Shown piece after piece: positions 1-7,065 of a stretch of DNA of 17,083 nucleotides. The notes beneath the pieces are model-generated. The model searched no databases, was not told where the DNA came from, and worked only from the letters and a program-made list of their open reading frames with translations. A program made the translations under genes and the position numbers. Origin of the DNA: DASCNA01 sp036011305 (lineage in GTDB: Bacteria; Verrucomicrobiota; Lentisphaeria; Victivallales; GWF2-38-69); the NCBI GenBank assembly GCA_036011305.1, contig DASCNA010000157.1:1-17083 (forward strand), read 5' to 3'. How positions within the stretch are numbered: the stretch's first letter is position 1; every line of letters starts with the position of its first letter.

Positions 1-19
1 GTAAGCGTAAAGACGAACC
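1..19 (+). repeat. IS66 left terminal inverted repeat
   Basis: GTAAGCGTAAAGACGAACC. It matches the reverse complement of 2419-2437 at 16 of 19 positions, with mismatches at positions 9, 12 and 17. It is the end distal to the tnpA start, beyond the tnpC stop. Confidence 0.93.
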
Positions 20-36
20 ATATATAATTCTGCAAA

Positions 37-1644
37 TTAAGTATTTGACAAATTCTTTTTGTTCTTTGCAATAAGCCATTGGTCTGGCAATAATTCCATT
101 AGATTTTTATGAGGATAAGACTGAAGCCTTCTGAAGATATCTTCAAGATATTCCTGAGGATTAATCTTCATGATTCTACATGTTTGAACAAATGAATATA
201 ATATAGCCATGGATTTGCCAGCATTAGGACTCCCAACAAACATCCAGTTTTTCTTTCCAATAACAATTTTACGCATAGATCTTTCAGCAGCATTATTATC
301 CATTTTTAGATTTGAATCATCAAGATACTTTCTAAAGTTTTTTTCGTATCGAAGAGCATATTTGATTGCGACTGTTAATTTTTCTTTTGGACGAAGAATT
401 TCTGTGGTTATCTTATGTTTCAGTCGTTCAAAGATTTGATCAACAATTGGTTTTTCACATTTACTACGAATTTTTAATCTGTTCTCTGCTGAAGTATTCC
501 ATGCAATCTTTTCGTACCTAAAAAGGTTGCGAATCATTTTTAGAATAAAACTTTTAAGTTCCTGATCTCCTGCCTGTGCCTCTATAAATTTCCTCCGCAT
601 ATGAGCCCAGCAACCAGACCATGTAACTGGCATAGCAGCATCTTTGTCTATAGTTATGTATGCAGGAAAAGCATCCGCATGTATAATGCCATTAAAACTG
701 GAAAGAGTTTTTATGGTGTGTTCATGGTTGCGATTTACTGAAAATTCATATATTCGATACGGCGGAGCATTTGGTTTAGCTACCTCGTAAATCCACATTC
801 TCGCTTCTTTTGTTTTACCTGAGCCTGGACTTAACATTCGAACAGGCGTATCATCGGTGAAAAGGTAGCCATATTCAAAAGCTACTTTTTTCATTTCTTT
901 GTATAGTCGTTCTATTTTAGTACCAAGATTTACAAATAGTGCACTCAATGACTGTCTTTCAATTTTTATATCCAGGCATGCAAGTTTTTCCTGTTGTCTA
1001 TAAAAAGGCATATGATAGGAAAGTTTTTCTGTGACTACTTCAGCCATAAAACTTTCATCAAACTTGCTACCTCTAAGTATGGAATCCTCAGCCTGTGCCT
1101 GGATGATACCTCCAAGTGAATTATTCCTTACTGCATATTTCTTATAAATATATCGTTTTATATAATAATGACCTGGTTTACATGCCAATTTATCAACACT
1201 ATCAGAACCTATTTCTACAAGTGCTTCACCTGTCTCAGTGTCGAAACGCTCCTCTTCAGGTATATCTTTTATAATTGTTTCAACAGGTAAGTTATCCGGT
1301 AATTCAAGAGTACATGTTCCATTTTTTCTATTCTTACCTTTACGATCATACTCCACATGCTTCTTGTCTTCATCAGATTCTACTACAACTTCATCAGGTA
1401 GTTCCAATCCTGGTAATTCTGGATTTTCTCCAGGTATATCAATTAGCTTTTCTGATTTAGTACCAAATATCTGTTTTTTAAACCATGCAAGCTGTTCCTG
1501 TAAATATGTAATTTGATCAGATTTTGCAACCAACAATATTTCCTTACTCTGTAATTGCTGATCTTTTGCATACAGCAGACTAGTCAGTTTTGTTATTTTA
1601 TTTTCTGATTTATCTATTAAATCTTCCATAAAATAATATAGCAT
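37..1644 (-). CDS. tnpC: IS66 transposase TnpC (DDE)
   Basis: This is the catalytic transposase of the element. The N-terminus, after the ATG at 1629, is a leucine-rich coiled coil leading into the family signature LAWFKKQIFGTKSEKL. An acidic linker and the zinc-binding-like IS66 region follow. The DDE core shows FTDDTPVRM (first Asp), GIIHADAFPAY (second Asp) and DNNAAERSMRKIVIGKKNW (Glu in AER). The C-terminus NLMELLPDQW is the usual IS66 tail. The open frame extends up to a TTG at 1689 inside tnpB, but ATG 1644 or ATG 1629 just after the tnpB stop (1658) is more plausible; neither has a strong Shine-Dalgarno, so translation may be coupled to tnpB. Length (about 530 residues) is normal and there is no frameshift. 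Confidence 0.93.
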   Translation of the reverse strand: MLYYFMEDLIDKSENKITKLTSLLYAKDQQLQSKEILLVAKSDQITYLQEQLAWFKKQIFGTKSEKLIDIPGENPELPGLELPDEVVVESDEDKKHVEYDRKGKNRKNGTCTLELPDNLPVETIIKDIPEEERFDTETGEALVEIGSDSVDKLACKPGHYYIKRYIYKKYAVRNNSLGGIIQAQAEDSILRGSKFDESFMAEVVTEKLSYHMPFYRQQEKLACLDIKIERQSLSALFVNLGTKIERLYKEMKKVAFEYGYLFTDDTPVRMLSPGSGKTKEARMWIYEVAKPNAPPYRIYEFSVNRNHEHTIKTLSSFNGIIHADAFPAYITIDKDAAMPVTWSGCWAHMRRKFIEAQAGDQELKSFILKMIRNLFRYEKIAWNTSAENRLKIRSKCEKPIVDQIFERLKHKITTEILRPKEKLTVAIKYALRYEKNFRKYLDDSNLKMDNNAAERSMRKIVIGKKNWMFVGSPNAGKSMAILYSFVQTCRIMKINPQEYLEDIFRRLQSYPHKNLMELLPDQWLIAKNKKNLSNT

Positions 1645-1657
1645 AAACTGACAGTTT

Positions 1658-2005
1658 TTAAACTCTATTTTTATGTTTTTTAAGCACAAAACGTCTATTT
1701 AATTGCCGTGGATGTATTCCTTCAAAAAGCATTAAAAATTCTCTTCTGCTAAGCTCTGTTTTTCCATTAGATGAAACTATGAATTCCCCTTTTTCAAGAC
1801 GTTTGTAGAATATTATAAATCCATCTTTATCCCAGAAAAGTATTTTGATCATACTTCGATTTTTGTTGAGAAAAACAAAATAAGCTCCTGTATCCAGTTG
1901 ACCGGGAAATTCTCGCTGGACTATAGCACTCAGACCTTCGAAACTCTTTAGCATATGCACAGGCCGCCGATGCAGATATACGCAGGGATTACTTAAACTC
2001 AGCAT
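1658..2005 (-). CDS. tnpB: IS66 accessory protein TnpB
   Basis: A 115-residue protein of the IS66 Orf2/TnpB family, required for transposition of the archetypal element although its exact biochemical role is unclear. The signature is visible: VYLHRRPVHMLKSFEGLSAIV near the N-terminus (compare the DMRKGFDGL pattern of the family), then GAYFVFLNKNRSMIKILFWDKDGF and a basic C-terminal tail. The start codon overlaps the tnpA stop in ATGCTGA (1999-2005), a 7-bp overlap typical of translational coupling. Length is as expected for the family. Confidence 0.92.
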   Translation of the reverse strand: MLSLSNPCVYLHRRPVHMLKSFEGLSAIVQREFPGQLDTGAYFVFLNKNRSMIKILFWDKDGFIIFYKRLEKGEFIVSSNGKTELSRREFLMLFEGIHPRQLNRRFVLKKHKNRV

Positions 2006-2349
2006 GATATCTTATCAAATAATTTAATTATTCTCAAGAAAGAATTTTCATCAAACCGTTTGTCTATATCAATTTCAAATTGATTTTTATATTTAATATG
2101 TATCCCGGAAGGGCTGCTAAAAGTCTTTTCTGGCACTTTCTCTTCTTCTTTGTCAAAACTAATCGTAACAAATTTATCCGATGACTTTCTAGATTTATTT
2201 TCCAAATTAAATTTATGGCGCCAATTGTAGAGTGTTTTGTGCGATAGATTATGCTGTTCGCAGTATTCTTTCGGACGCAGTTTAGAATTATTAAAGTCAT
2301 CTACTATAGACTGCCAACGCTTTACACTCTTTGAATTATAATCAAGCAT
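1999..2349 (-). CDS. tnpA: IS66 protein TnpA (helix-turn-helix)
   Basis: A 116-residue protein with an N-terminal helix-turn-helix of the IS3/IS66 Orf1 type: KRWQSIVDDFNNSKLRPKEY, then CEQHNLSHKTLYNWRHKF as the recognition part. It probably binds the element's ends. The second half, about residues 50-116, is a lysine-rich linker plus a short IKYKNQFEIDIDKRFDENSF segment common in these proteins. The ATG at 2349 is well supported by an AGGAGA Shine-Dalgarno (2363-2358) eight bases upstream, the clearest ribosome binding site in the window. A perfect inverted repeat covers this start and may limit its translation. Confidence 0.9.
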   Translation of the reverse strand: MLDYNSKSVKRWQSIVDDFNNSKLRPKEYCEQHNLSHKTLYNWRHKFNLENKSRKSSDKFVTISFDKEEEKVPEKTFSSPSGIHIKYKNQFEIDIDKRFDENSFLRIIKLFDKISC

Positions 2350-2389
2350 TTTGATTTTCTCCTGTGTTATATTATTAGAAAATCAAAAT
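2348..2389 (-). promoter_or_regulatory. Hairpin masking the tnpA translation start
   Basis: A perfect 13-bp inverted repeat: ATTTTGATTTTCT at 2348-2360 and AGAAAATCAAAAT at 2377-2389, separated by 16 nt. In a minus-strand transcript the 3' arm contains the AGA half of the tnpA Shine-Dalgarno AGGAGA and the first two bases of the ATG, while the AGG half sits in the loop. A TATAAA at 2394-2389 is a candidate -10 box; transcription from it would start inside the upstream arm, so only longer read-through transcripts would fold fully. The pairing is directly visible; a role in restraining transposase translation is inference by analogy with IS10 and IS50. Confidence 0.5.
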
Positions 2390-2418
2390 TTATAACATTT
2401 AAACAATATTAAAAGATG

Positions 2419-2437
2419 GGCTCGTATTGACGCTTAC
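2419..2437 (-). repeat. IS66 right terminal inverted repeat
   Basis: Read on the minus strand this is GTAAGCGTCAATACGAGCC, 16/19 identical to the left end at 1-19. It lies upstream of tnpA and marks the junction with the interrupted plus-strand gene. Its inner part contributes an in-frame TTG (2427) that makes the remnant look like a short independent reading frame. Confidence 0.93.
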
Positions 2438-2615
2438 CTGGTCAGCTAATGGAAAAATAGAAAAAGTAGAAACTCAAATTCCTGAACTTGGAAAATTTAA
2501 ACTAACATCCCGTCCTGAAGGATCTTTATATCTAGTGTCAAAAGATAACGATAAAATAAAAACAACTTTGATAGATAAAAACGGGTTACTTCCAACTCAA
2601 AATATTTCTAATTAA
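2438..2615 (+). pseudogene. 3' remnant of a gene cut by the IS66 element
   Basis: The reading frame entering from the IS right end codes for about 58 residues starting WSANGKIEKVETQIPELG and ending at a TAA at 2613-2615. It has normal coding composition with alternating polar and hydrophobic residues, suggesting a beta-strand-rich C-terminal domain. The apparent TTG start at 2427 lies inside the IS terminal repeat and is probably accidental. The 5' part of the gene lies beyond the left edge of the window. I do not recognise the family; a secreted or carbohydrate-active protein is possible but unproven. Its stop overlaps the stop of the convergent asparagine synthetase gene by 8 bp, so the two genes were tail to tail before insertion. 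Confidence 0.6.
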
Positions 2616-4350
2616 ATTTTCCTAATATATATAGTAACCAGATTCTAGACCAATGAATTTTGTTATCTAAAAATTTTTGTTTTAATTCTTTATTAAACCC
2701 AAATTCATCAATATTTGATCTTATCCAGTTATCAAAAGGCATTGTAAATCCCATTTTTTTTCTTGTAAAAAGCTCTGAAGGCAATAACGGTTTTACAGCA
2801 TCCGCAAGGATTTTTTTATTTATCTTATTATCAAATTTTAACTTGGGTTGAATTCGCAATGCATAATCAACTAATTCTCTATCAAGAAAAGGGACACGTA
2901 TTTCCAAAGAATTAGCCATTCCAAAAACATCTGAATCCCTCAATAATTGATTTTTCATATATAAATTCAGCTCACAGAAACCCGCTTCATCAATAACAGA
3001 ATCGCATAAAAAATCATTATAATTTTCTATAAAAAAATTGTTTACTATGCTATAAATCTCGATCTCTGAAATATTTAAGATTTTCGATATTTCATCAGCA
3101 TTAAATATTCCTCTTACAGGCAGATAATGCTTAAGTCCAAAGTCATATTTCAGAAATTTGAGTTTTTTCAGCTTAGCATATCTTCCTAAAGTATCAGTAA
3201 TTGCATCAGGTAGGAAAGATGCTGCCTTCAATTTTCCCATGAATTTAAAAGAAGGATAACCATAAAAAATTTCATCGCCACCTAATCCGGATAATACTGT
3301 TTTCAATCCAACATCTCTTGCAGCTTTAGATACCAGAAATGTATTCATACCATCGCAGGTTGGCTGATCGATACTATCTATAAAATCATTTATGCTGTCT
3401 AAAAAATACTTTTCATCAATGAGATATTTTGTATGTTTGGTATTATAACGCTTTACAACTAGATCCTGATATGTCTCTTCTGAATATTTCTGAACATCAA
3501 AAATTAAAGATAAAGTATTAAGTTCATCCCTATATTGAGCTGCAACAGCAGTAATTGCTGAAGAATCTAATCCCCCAGATAAAAAAGTACCGATAGGAGC
3601 ATCACTGATCAAATGTCTTTTTACGCTATTATGAAGCAAAGTTTTTACATTTGAAACAATTGAATTATAACTGTCGTTAAGTTTAGGCAAAAACTCATAA
3701 CTTGAAAACTTATTAAAGGTAAGATTATTATTTTTATAATAAGCATAATAACCGGCAGGAAATGATTTTATATTTTTATATATAGTATTTGGTTCAGGAA
3801 TATAACCGAATGTTAGACATAGAACTTTTGATTCTGTATTAATTTCATTTGAAAAAGATTTCAATACTCTTATTTCTGAACTGAAAATCAGACTTTCACC
3901 GCAATCATAATAATACAGAGGTTTTATTCCTGACCTATCCCTGGCAAGAAAGAGTTCATTCTTTTTTATATTGTAAATAGCAAAGACAAACATTCCATTT
4001 AATTTATTAACAATCTCGCTTCCGTATTCTATAAATCCATTTAAAATAACTTCTGTATCTGTAGATGAATTAAACTGATATTTCTTTTTTAATAAATCAG
4101 TGCTAATTTCCTGATAATTATAAATTTCGCCATTGAATATGATTACATAATTCCCACAATTACTGATCATGGGCTGATGACCATCAGCTGATAAATCAAT
4201 TATAGAAAGTCTTGTCTGCCCTAAAGCAATATTTCCGTTTTGAAAAAATATTCCAGAATCATCAGGTCCTCTATGGCCAAGTTTATTGAGAAGCAACTTG
4301 AAACTTTCTTTATTTATATTTTTAGAAATATGACCTAAAATTCCACACAT
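2608..4350 (-). CDS. asnB: Class B asparagine synthetase (glutamine-hydrolysing)
   Basis: A 580-residue glutamine-dependent amidotransferase. The N-terminal Ntn glutaminase domain starts with the catalytic Cys2 (MCGILGH), followed by HRGPDDSG (26-33), TRLSIIDLS and FNGEIYNY (72-79). The C-terminal ATP-pyrophosphatase synthetase domain has the P-loop SGGLDSS (258-264), GGDEIFYGY and the usual EIRVPFLDRELVDYAL stretch. It makes asparagine from aspartate, glutamine and ATP, but members of this family in biosynthetic clusters often amidate other carboxylates. As the last gene of the operon, 19 bp after the glycosyltransferase, it may tailor the product; a housekeeping role cannot be excluded. The stop (TAG) overlaps the interrupted convergent gene. 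A weak AAAGG lies about 12 bases before the ATG. Confidence 0.9.
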   Translation of the reverse strand: MCGILGHISKNINKESFKLLLNKLGHRGPDDSGIFFQNGNIALGQTRLSIIDLSADGHQPMISNCGNYVIIFNGEIYNYQEISTDLLKKKYQFNSSTDTEVILNGFIEYGSEIVNKLNGMFVFAIYNIKKNELFLARDRSGIKPLYYYDCGESLIFSSEIRVLKSFSNEINTESKVLCLTFGYIPEPNTIYKNIKSFPAGYYAYYKNNNLTFNKFSSYEFLPKLNDSYNSIVSNVKTLLHNSVKRHLISDAPIGTFLSGGLDSSAITAVAAQYRDELNTLSLIFDVQKYSEETYQDLVVKRYNTKHTKYLIDEKYFLDSINDFIDSIDQPTCDGMNTFLVSKAARDVGLKTVLSGLGGDEIFYGYPSFKFMGKLKAASFLPDAITDTLGRYAKLKKLKFLKYDFGLKHYLPVRGIFNADEISKILNISEIEIYSIVNNFFIENYNDFLCDSVIDEAGFCELNLYMKNQLLRDSDVFGMANSLEIRVPFLDRELVDYALRIQPKLKFDNKINKKILADAVKPLLPSELFTRKKMGFTMPFDNWIRSNIDEFGFNKELKQKFLDNKIHWSRIWLLYILGKFN

Positions 4351-4369
4351 ATTTTATAGAAACCTTTTA

Positions 4370-5521
4370 TCAGTCTTCATCGATTACTTTTAAAATTTGA
4401 TTGCTGGCATCTGGTTTAGCAAGCATTCCTGCATTATTCTGCATTCGTTTTAAAACATGCCTGTTCGTTAGTAAATTTGTTACGCATTCCTTTAAACTCT
4501 CAAGATCAAATACTTTCAATCCTGCATTATGTTTAACTAGATATTCTATATTTTTCCACTCCTGCCCTGGTATAGGATTCAAAGTAATGACAGGCAAACT
4601 ATAACAAAGACATTCTGAAATTGTAAGTCCTCCTGCTTTAGTAATTATAACATCACTTGATGCCATATATTTATAAACTTCATTGGTATATCTGAAAACT
4701 TTTATTCTGTCTGGGTGAACTAACTCTATTTTTTTTACCTTATTATAAAGTACTTTGCTGTTGCCAGTTAAAACAATAATTTGAAATTTAATACTAATTT
4801 CATCAAATAAATATCCGATAATATTATCTAATCTCCCCACACCATGAGCTCCTGACATTAGCAATAAAGTACTAATTTCTGGACTAAAACCTAATGAACG
4901 TAAAATCTTTACATTATCATAAACATGATTAAAACTATCATCTACAGGGATTCCAGTTAAAAATATTTTACTTTTATCAAAACCACGATTTATTAATGTT
5001 TCTTTCAATTCATCATTAGCCACGAAAAAAAAATCAATATTTTTTTGATACCAAAGCCAGTGGGCATAAAAATCTGTAATAACCACTGCATATTTGGATT
5101 TAAAATTATCAGCACAATTGAATTTATTAAAAAACTCAGCCGGTATGGGATGAGTAAAAACAATATAATCTGGTTTAAATTCTAAAATTTTTCTTCTCAG
5201 TTTTGATGAAAAAAAATATTGAATTTCTAGCCTTAAGCTATTAAACAGCTTCGCAGGTTGTGAATATTTTTCTTTATCAGTACTGTTATATATCAAGCCA
5301 TAGAAGCATGGAAAATATTTAATAAGAATAAGATAAAAACTCCCATAAAGAACTTTCAGCAGAGGAAAAATATATTGAAAAAAATCGATGCACTCTATCT
5401 CAATATTATGAAATTTTTCAGAAGCAGTTTTGAAAAGATTATCTGCTGAGACAATATGTCCTCCTCCTGCAGCAACACTAATTATCAGAACTCTCTTATT
5501 TCGTAATTTGTAATTCTTCAT
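4370..5521 (-). CDS. MGDG synthase/UgtP-like glycosyltransferase
   Basis: A 383-residue GT28-type glycosyltransferase of the monogalactosyldiacylglycerol synthase / processive diacylglycerol glucosyltransferase group. The N-terminal MGDG_synth domain has AAGGGHIVSA (18-26) and VVITDFYAHWLWYQ (146-158). The C-terminal nucleotide-sugar domain has LLLMSGAHGVG (219-229), TKAGGLTISE (294-303) and PIPGQEWKN (316-324). Residues 48-78 are strongly aromatic and hydrophobic (FFQYIFPLLKVLYGSF onwards), fitting the monotopic membrane contact known for the family. Relatives transfer glucose or galactose from UDP-sugar to a lipid hydroxyl. In this operon the acceptor is plausibly the amino alcohol lipid made by the preceding genes rather than diacylglycerol; that is inference. 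A weak AGAAGAA precedes the ATG. Confidence 0.85.
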   Translation of the reverse strand: MKNYKLRNKRVLIISVAAGGGHIVSADNLFKTASEKFHNIEIECIDFFQYIFPLLKVLYGSFYLILIKYFPCFYGLIYNSTDKEKYSQPAKLFNSLRLEIQYFFSSKLRRKILEFKPDYIVFTHPIPAEFFNKFNCADNFKSKYAVVITDFYAHWLWYQKNIDFFFVANDELKETLINRGFDKSKIFLTGIPVDDSFNHVYDNVKILRSLGFSPEISTLLLMSGAHGVGRLDNIIGYLFDEISIKFQIIVLTGNSKVLYNKVKKIELVHPDRIKVFRYTNEVYKYMASSDVIITKAGGLTISECLCYSLPVITLNPIPGQEWKNIEYLVKHNAGLKVFDLESLKECVTNLLTNRHVLKRMQNNAGMLAKPDASNQILKVIDED

Positions 5522-5536
5522 TAGTAATTCTTCTAA

Positions 5537-6301
5537 TTATTTTCTTCCATATCCTGAAATCTTTGTTATTAAATCTGTAATTTTATAAGGGAATAAAACC
5601 TGCAATTTTAACCACATATCTAATAAAAAAGGGAAACTGATATATGCCTTTTTTTTATCTATCCCTTTTGCAATAATTTCAGCTGCTTTTTCAGCTGTTA
5701 TCATAAAAGGCTTGGGTCGGTAAAATTGATCACTCATGTTGGTTTTTACAAACCCTGGAAGGGTGATCGAAATATGCACATTATCATTCTTAAAGTATTG
5801 CCTTACAGATTCTGCATAAGCTTTAATTCCTGATTTTGAGGCACAGTATGCAGGAGTATAGGCCATTGGGGAATAAACTGTAAGAGAGCTTAAAAATACA
5901 ATATGCCCTTCTCTTCGTTTCTGCATTACGGGCAAGATAACATTTGCACCAGCTATTTGGCTTATCAGATTAGTTTCTAAAACATTTTTGGCTAAATTCC
6001 ATTCTTCAAATTTACTGTCATTAACTGTTGAAGTTATCCCCGCAGCTAATATCATCAAATCTATATTTTGCTTTTCATCACTTTCTAAAATGAACTCCTG
6101 GAGCTTGGTATAATCACAAATATCTGCAGAATGGATATTGACTATTGCACCTTTATCTGAACATCTTTTACTTACTTCAATGAGTTTATTTTTATTTCTA
6201 GCAATAAGTGTAAGAATAACATTTTCTTCTGATAGTCGAACAGCCAAAGCCCTTCCAATCCCCTGTGATGCTCCGGTTATAAATATATGTTGTTTGCTCA
6301 T
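5537..6301 (-). CDS. Short-chain dehydrogenase, possible 3-ketosphinganine-type reductase
   Basis: A classical SDR of 254 residues. The cofactor motif is TGASQGIGRA (9-18), with LAAGIT (85-90) and N111 for the fold, and the catalytic set is S139, Y152 and K156 (YCASK), with PGFVKTNM (182-189) after it. The C-terminal 220-247 stretch is hydrophobic and aromatic (SFPFLLDMWLKLQVLF), suggesting membrane association as in 3-ketodihydrosphingosine reductases and related lipid SDRs. It sits 5 bp after the formyltransferase and two genes after an alpha-oxoamine synthase, so reduction of the alpha-aminoketone to an amino alcohol is the most attractive role. Substrate is inferred from context; the SDR fold and active site are directly visible. 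No Shine-Dalgarno is evident. Confidence 0.85.
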   Translation of the reverse strand: MSKQHIFITGASQGIGRALAVRLSEENVILTLIARNKNKLIEVSKRCSDKGAIVNIHSADICDYTKLQEFILESDEKQNIDLMILAAGITSTVNDSKFEEWNLAKNVLETNLISQIAGANVILPVMQKRREGHIVFLSSLTVYSPMAYTPAYCASKSGIKAYAESVRQYFKNDNVHISITLPGFVKTNMSDQFYRPKPFMITAEKAAEIIAKGIDKKKAYISFPFLLDMWLKLQVLFPYKITDLITKISGYGRK

Positions 6302-6306
6302 GAATT

Positions 6307-7065
6307 TTAAAATTTTGTTTTCAGATACTGTTTATATTCACTAGAGTCAGGCCAACTATAATAGCATCCTTCTTGAGGATTCTGTTTTTGCCTGTTTTTA
6401 TATTTATCTTCAAAATTACTAATAACATCTTCTGCCATTTCAGCTCCAATTTCAAACAATTGGGTATAATTTTCTATTAAGTTTTGTTTATAACCAATAG
6501 CTATTTCCCTCTGTTTCAGGATATCTCCTTCATCCATTTTATCTCCAATTAAATGAATTGATACTCCTGTTGCTGTTTCATTTCTAGCTCTTGCTGATAA
6601 TAATGGATCAACTCCACGGTAATCTGGAAGCAGTGAAGGATGAATATTAATAGCTGCAATTTCAGGGATAATGTAAGTATTTTTTAAAACTTTCTGATTA
6701 AAATTAAATGATAAAATAAAATCAGGTTTAAGTCTGTTTAGCTCAAGCTCTATTTTTTTTGTATTCACATTGCTGCTTTCAGAGAAATAAATATTATGTT
6801 TTTTTGCATATTTTTTTAAATTAATACAACTAAATTTTATTAATGGCAGCAGAAAAGATACATATGACAAATAAATGGTATATCTAAAACCTGTTTTCTT
6901 CAAAAGATACAAATATTCAAGTGGACCAGATTTTCCCCTTCTCATAATACAGTTCGAAAATACAATACCGACAATTTCAATGTTATCAGAATTAATTAAT
7001 TTATTGAAAATTTGCCTGGAATAGATACTGTCATGTGTAAGAATTACAATTTTAGTTTTTCCCAT
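6307..7065 (-). CDS. Formyltransferase of the methionyl-tRNA formyltransferase fold
   Basis: A 252-residue protein with the formyl-transfer core of the Fmt/PurN superfamily, which uses 10-formyltetrahydrofolate. The catalytic triad is in place: N140 and H142 in AINIHPSLLPDYRG, and D178 in GDKMDEGDIL, with the same 36-residue His-Asp spacing as in Fmt. It lacks the C-terminal tRNA-binding domain of true Fmt and ends with a short EGCYYSWPD tail as in small-molecule formyltransferases. Residues 62-80 are hydrophobic (YTIYLSYVSFLLPLIKF), which may place it at the membrane. The gene overlaps the alpha-oxoamine synthase by 14 bp, pointing to coupled translation. N-formylation of the amine made by that enzyme is the simplest hypothesis; an aminosugar substrate is an alternative. 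Confidence 0.82.
   Translation of the reverse strand: MGKTKIVILTHDSIYSRQIFNKLINSDNIEIVGIVFSNCIMRRGKSGPLEYLYLLKKTGFRYTIYLSYVSFLLPLIKFSCINLKKYAKKHNIYFSESSNVNTKKIELELNRLKPDFILSFNFNQKVLKNTYIIPEIAAINIHPSLLPDYRGVDPLLSARARNETATGVSIHLIGDKMDEGDILKQREIAIGYKQNLIENYTQLFEIGAEMAEDVISNFEDKYKNRQKQNPQEGCYYSWPDSSEYKQYLKTKF

Larger units (their letters stand above)
1..2437 (-). mobile_element. Complete IS66-family insertion sequence
   Basis: A 2437-bp element bounded by imperfect terminal inverted repeats that begin with GTAAGCG at both ends, and carrying the standard IS66 trio tnpA, tnpB and tnpC in that order on the minus strand. All three reading frames are intact, so the copy looks potentially active. The window starts on the first base of the element, so the left flank is missing and the 8-bp target duplication usual for IS66 cannot be checked; the right flank begins CTGGTCAG. 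The element splits a plus-strand gene whose 3' end follows at 2438. Family assignment rests on the gene trio, the DDE motifs of TnpC and the repeat sequence. Confidence 0.95.

Noticed and set aside
2427..2437. TTG start that would make the remnant a complete 62-residue gene
   Set aside because: The TTG lies inside the IS66 terminal repeat and has no ribosome binding site; the frame is better explained as the tail of a gene cut by the element.
2438..2608. Rho-independent terminator after the asparagine synthetase gene
   Set aside because: No GC-rich stem followed by a T-run was found on the minus strand here; A/T tracts alone are not evidence in such AT-rich DNA.
6307..7065. Housekeeping methionyl-tRNA formyltransferase (fmt)
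   Set aside because: At 252 residues it lacks the C-terminal tRNA-binding domain, has a hydrophobic insert and is not beside def or rRNA methyltransferase genes.
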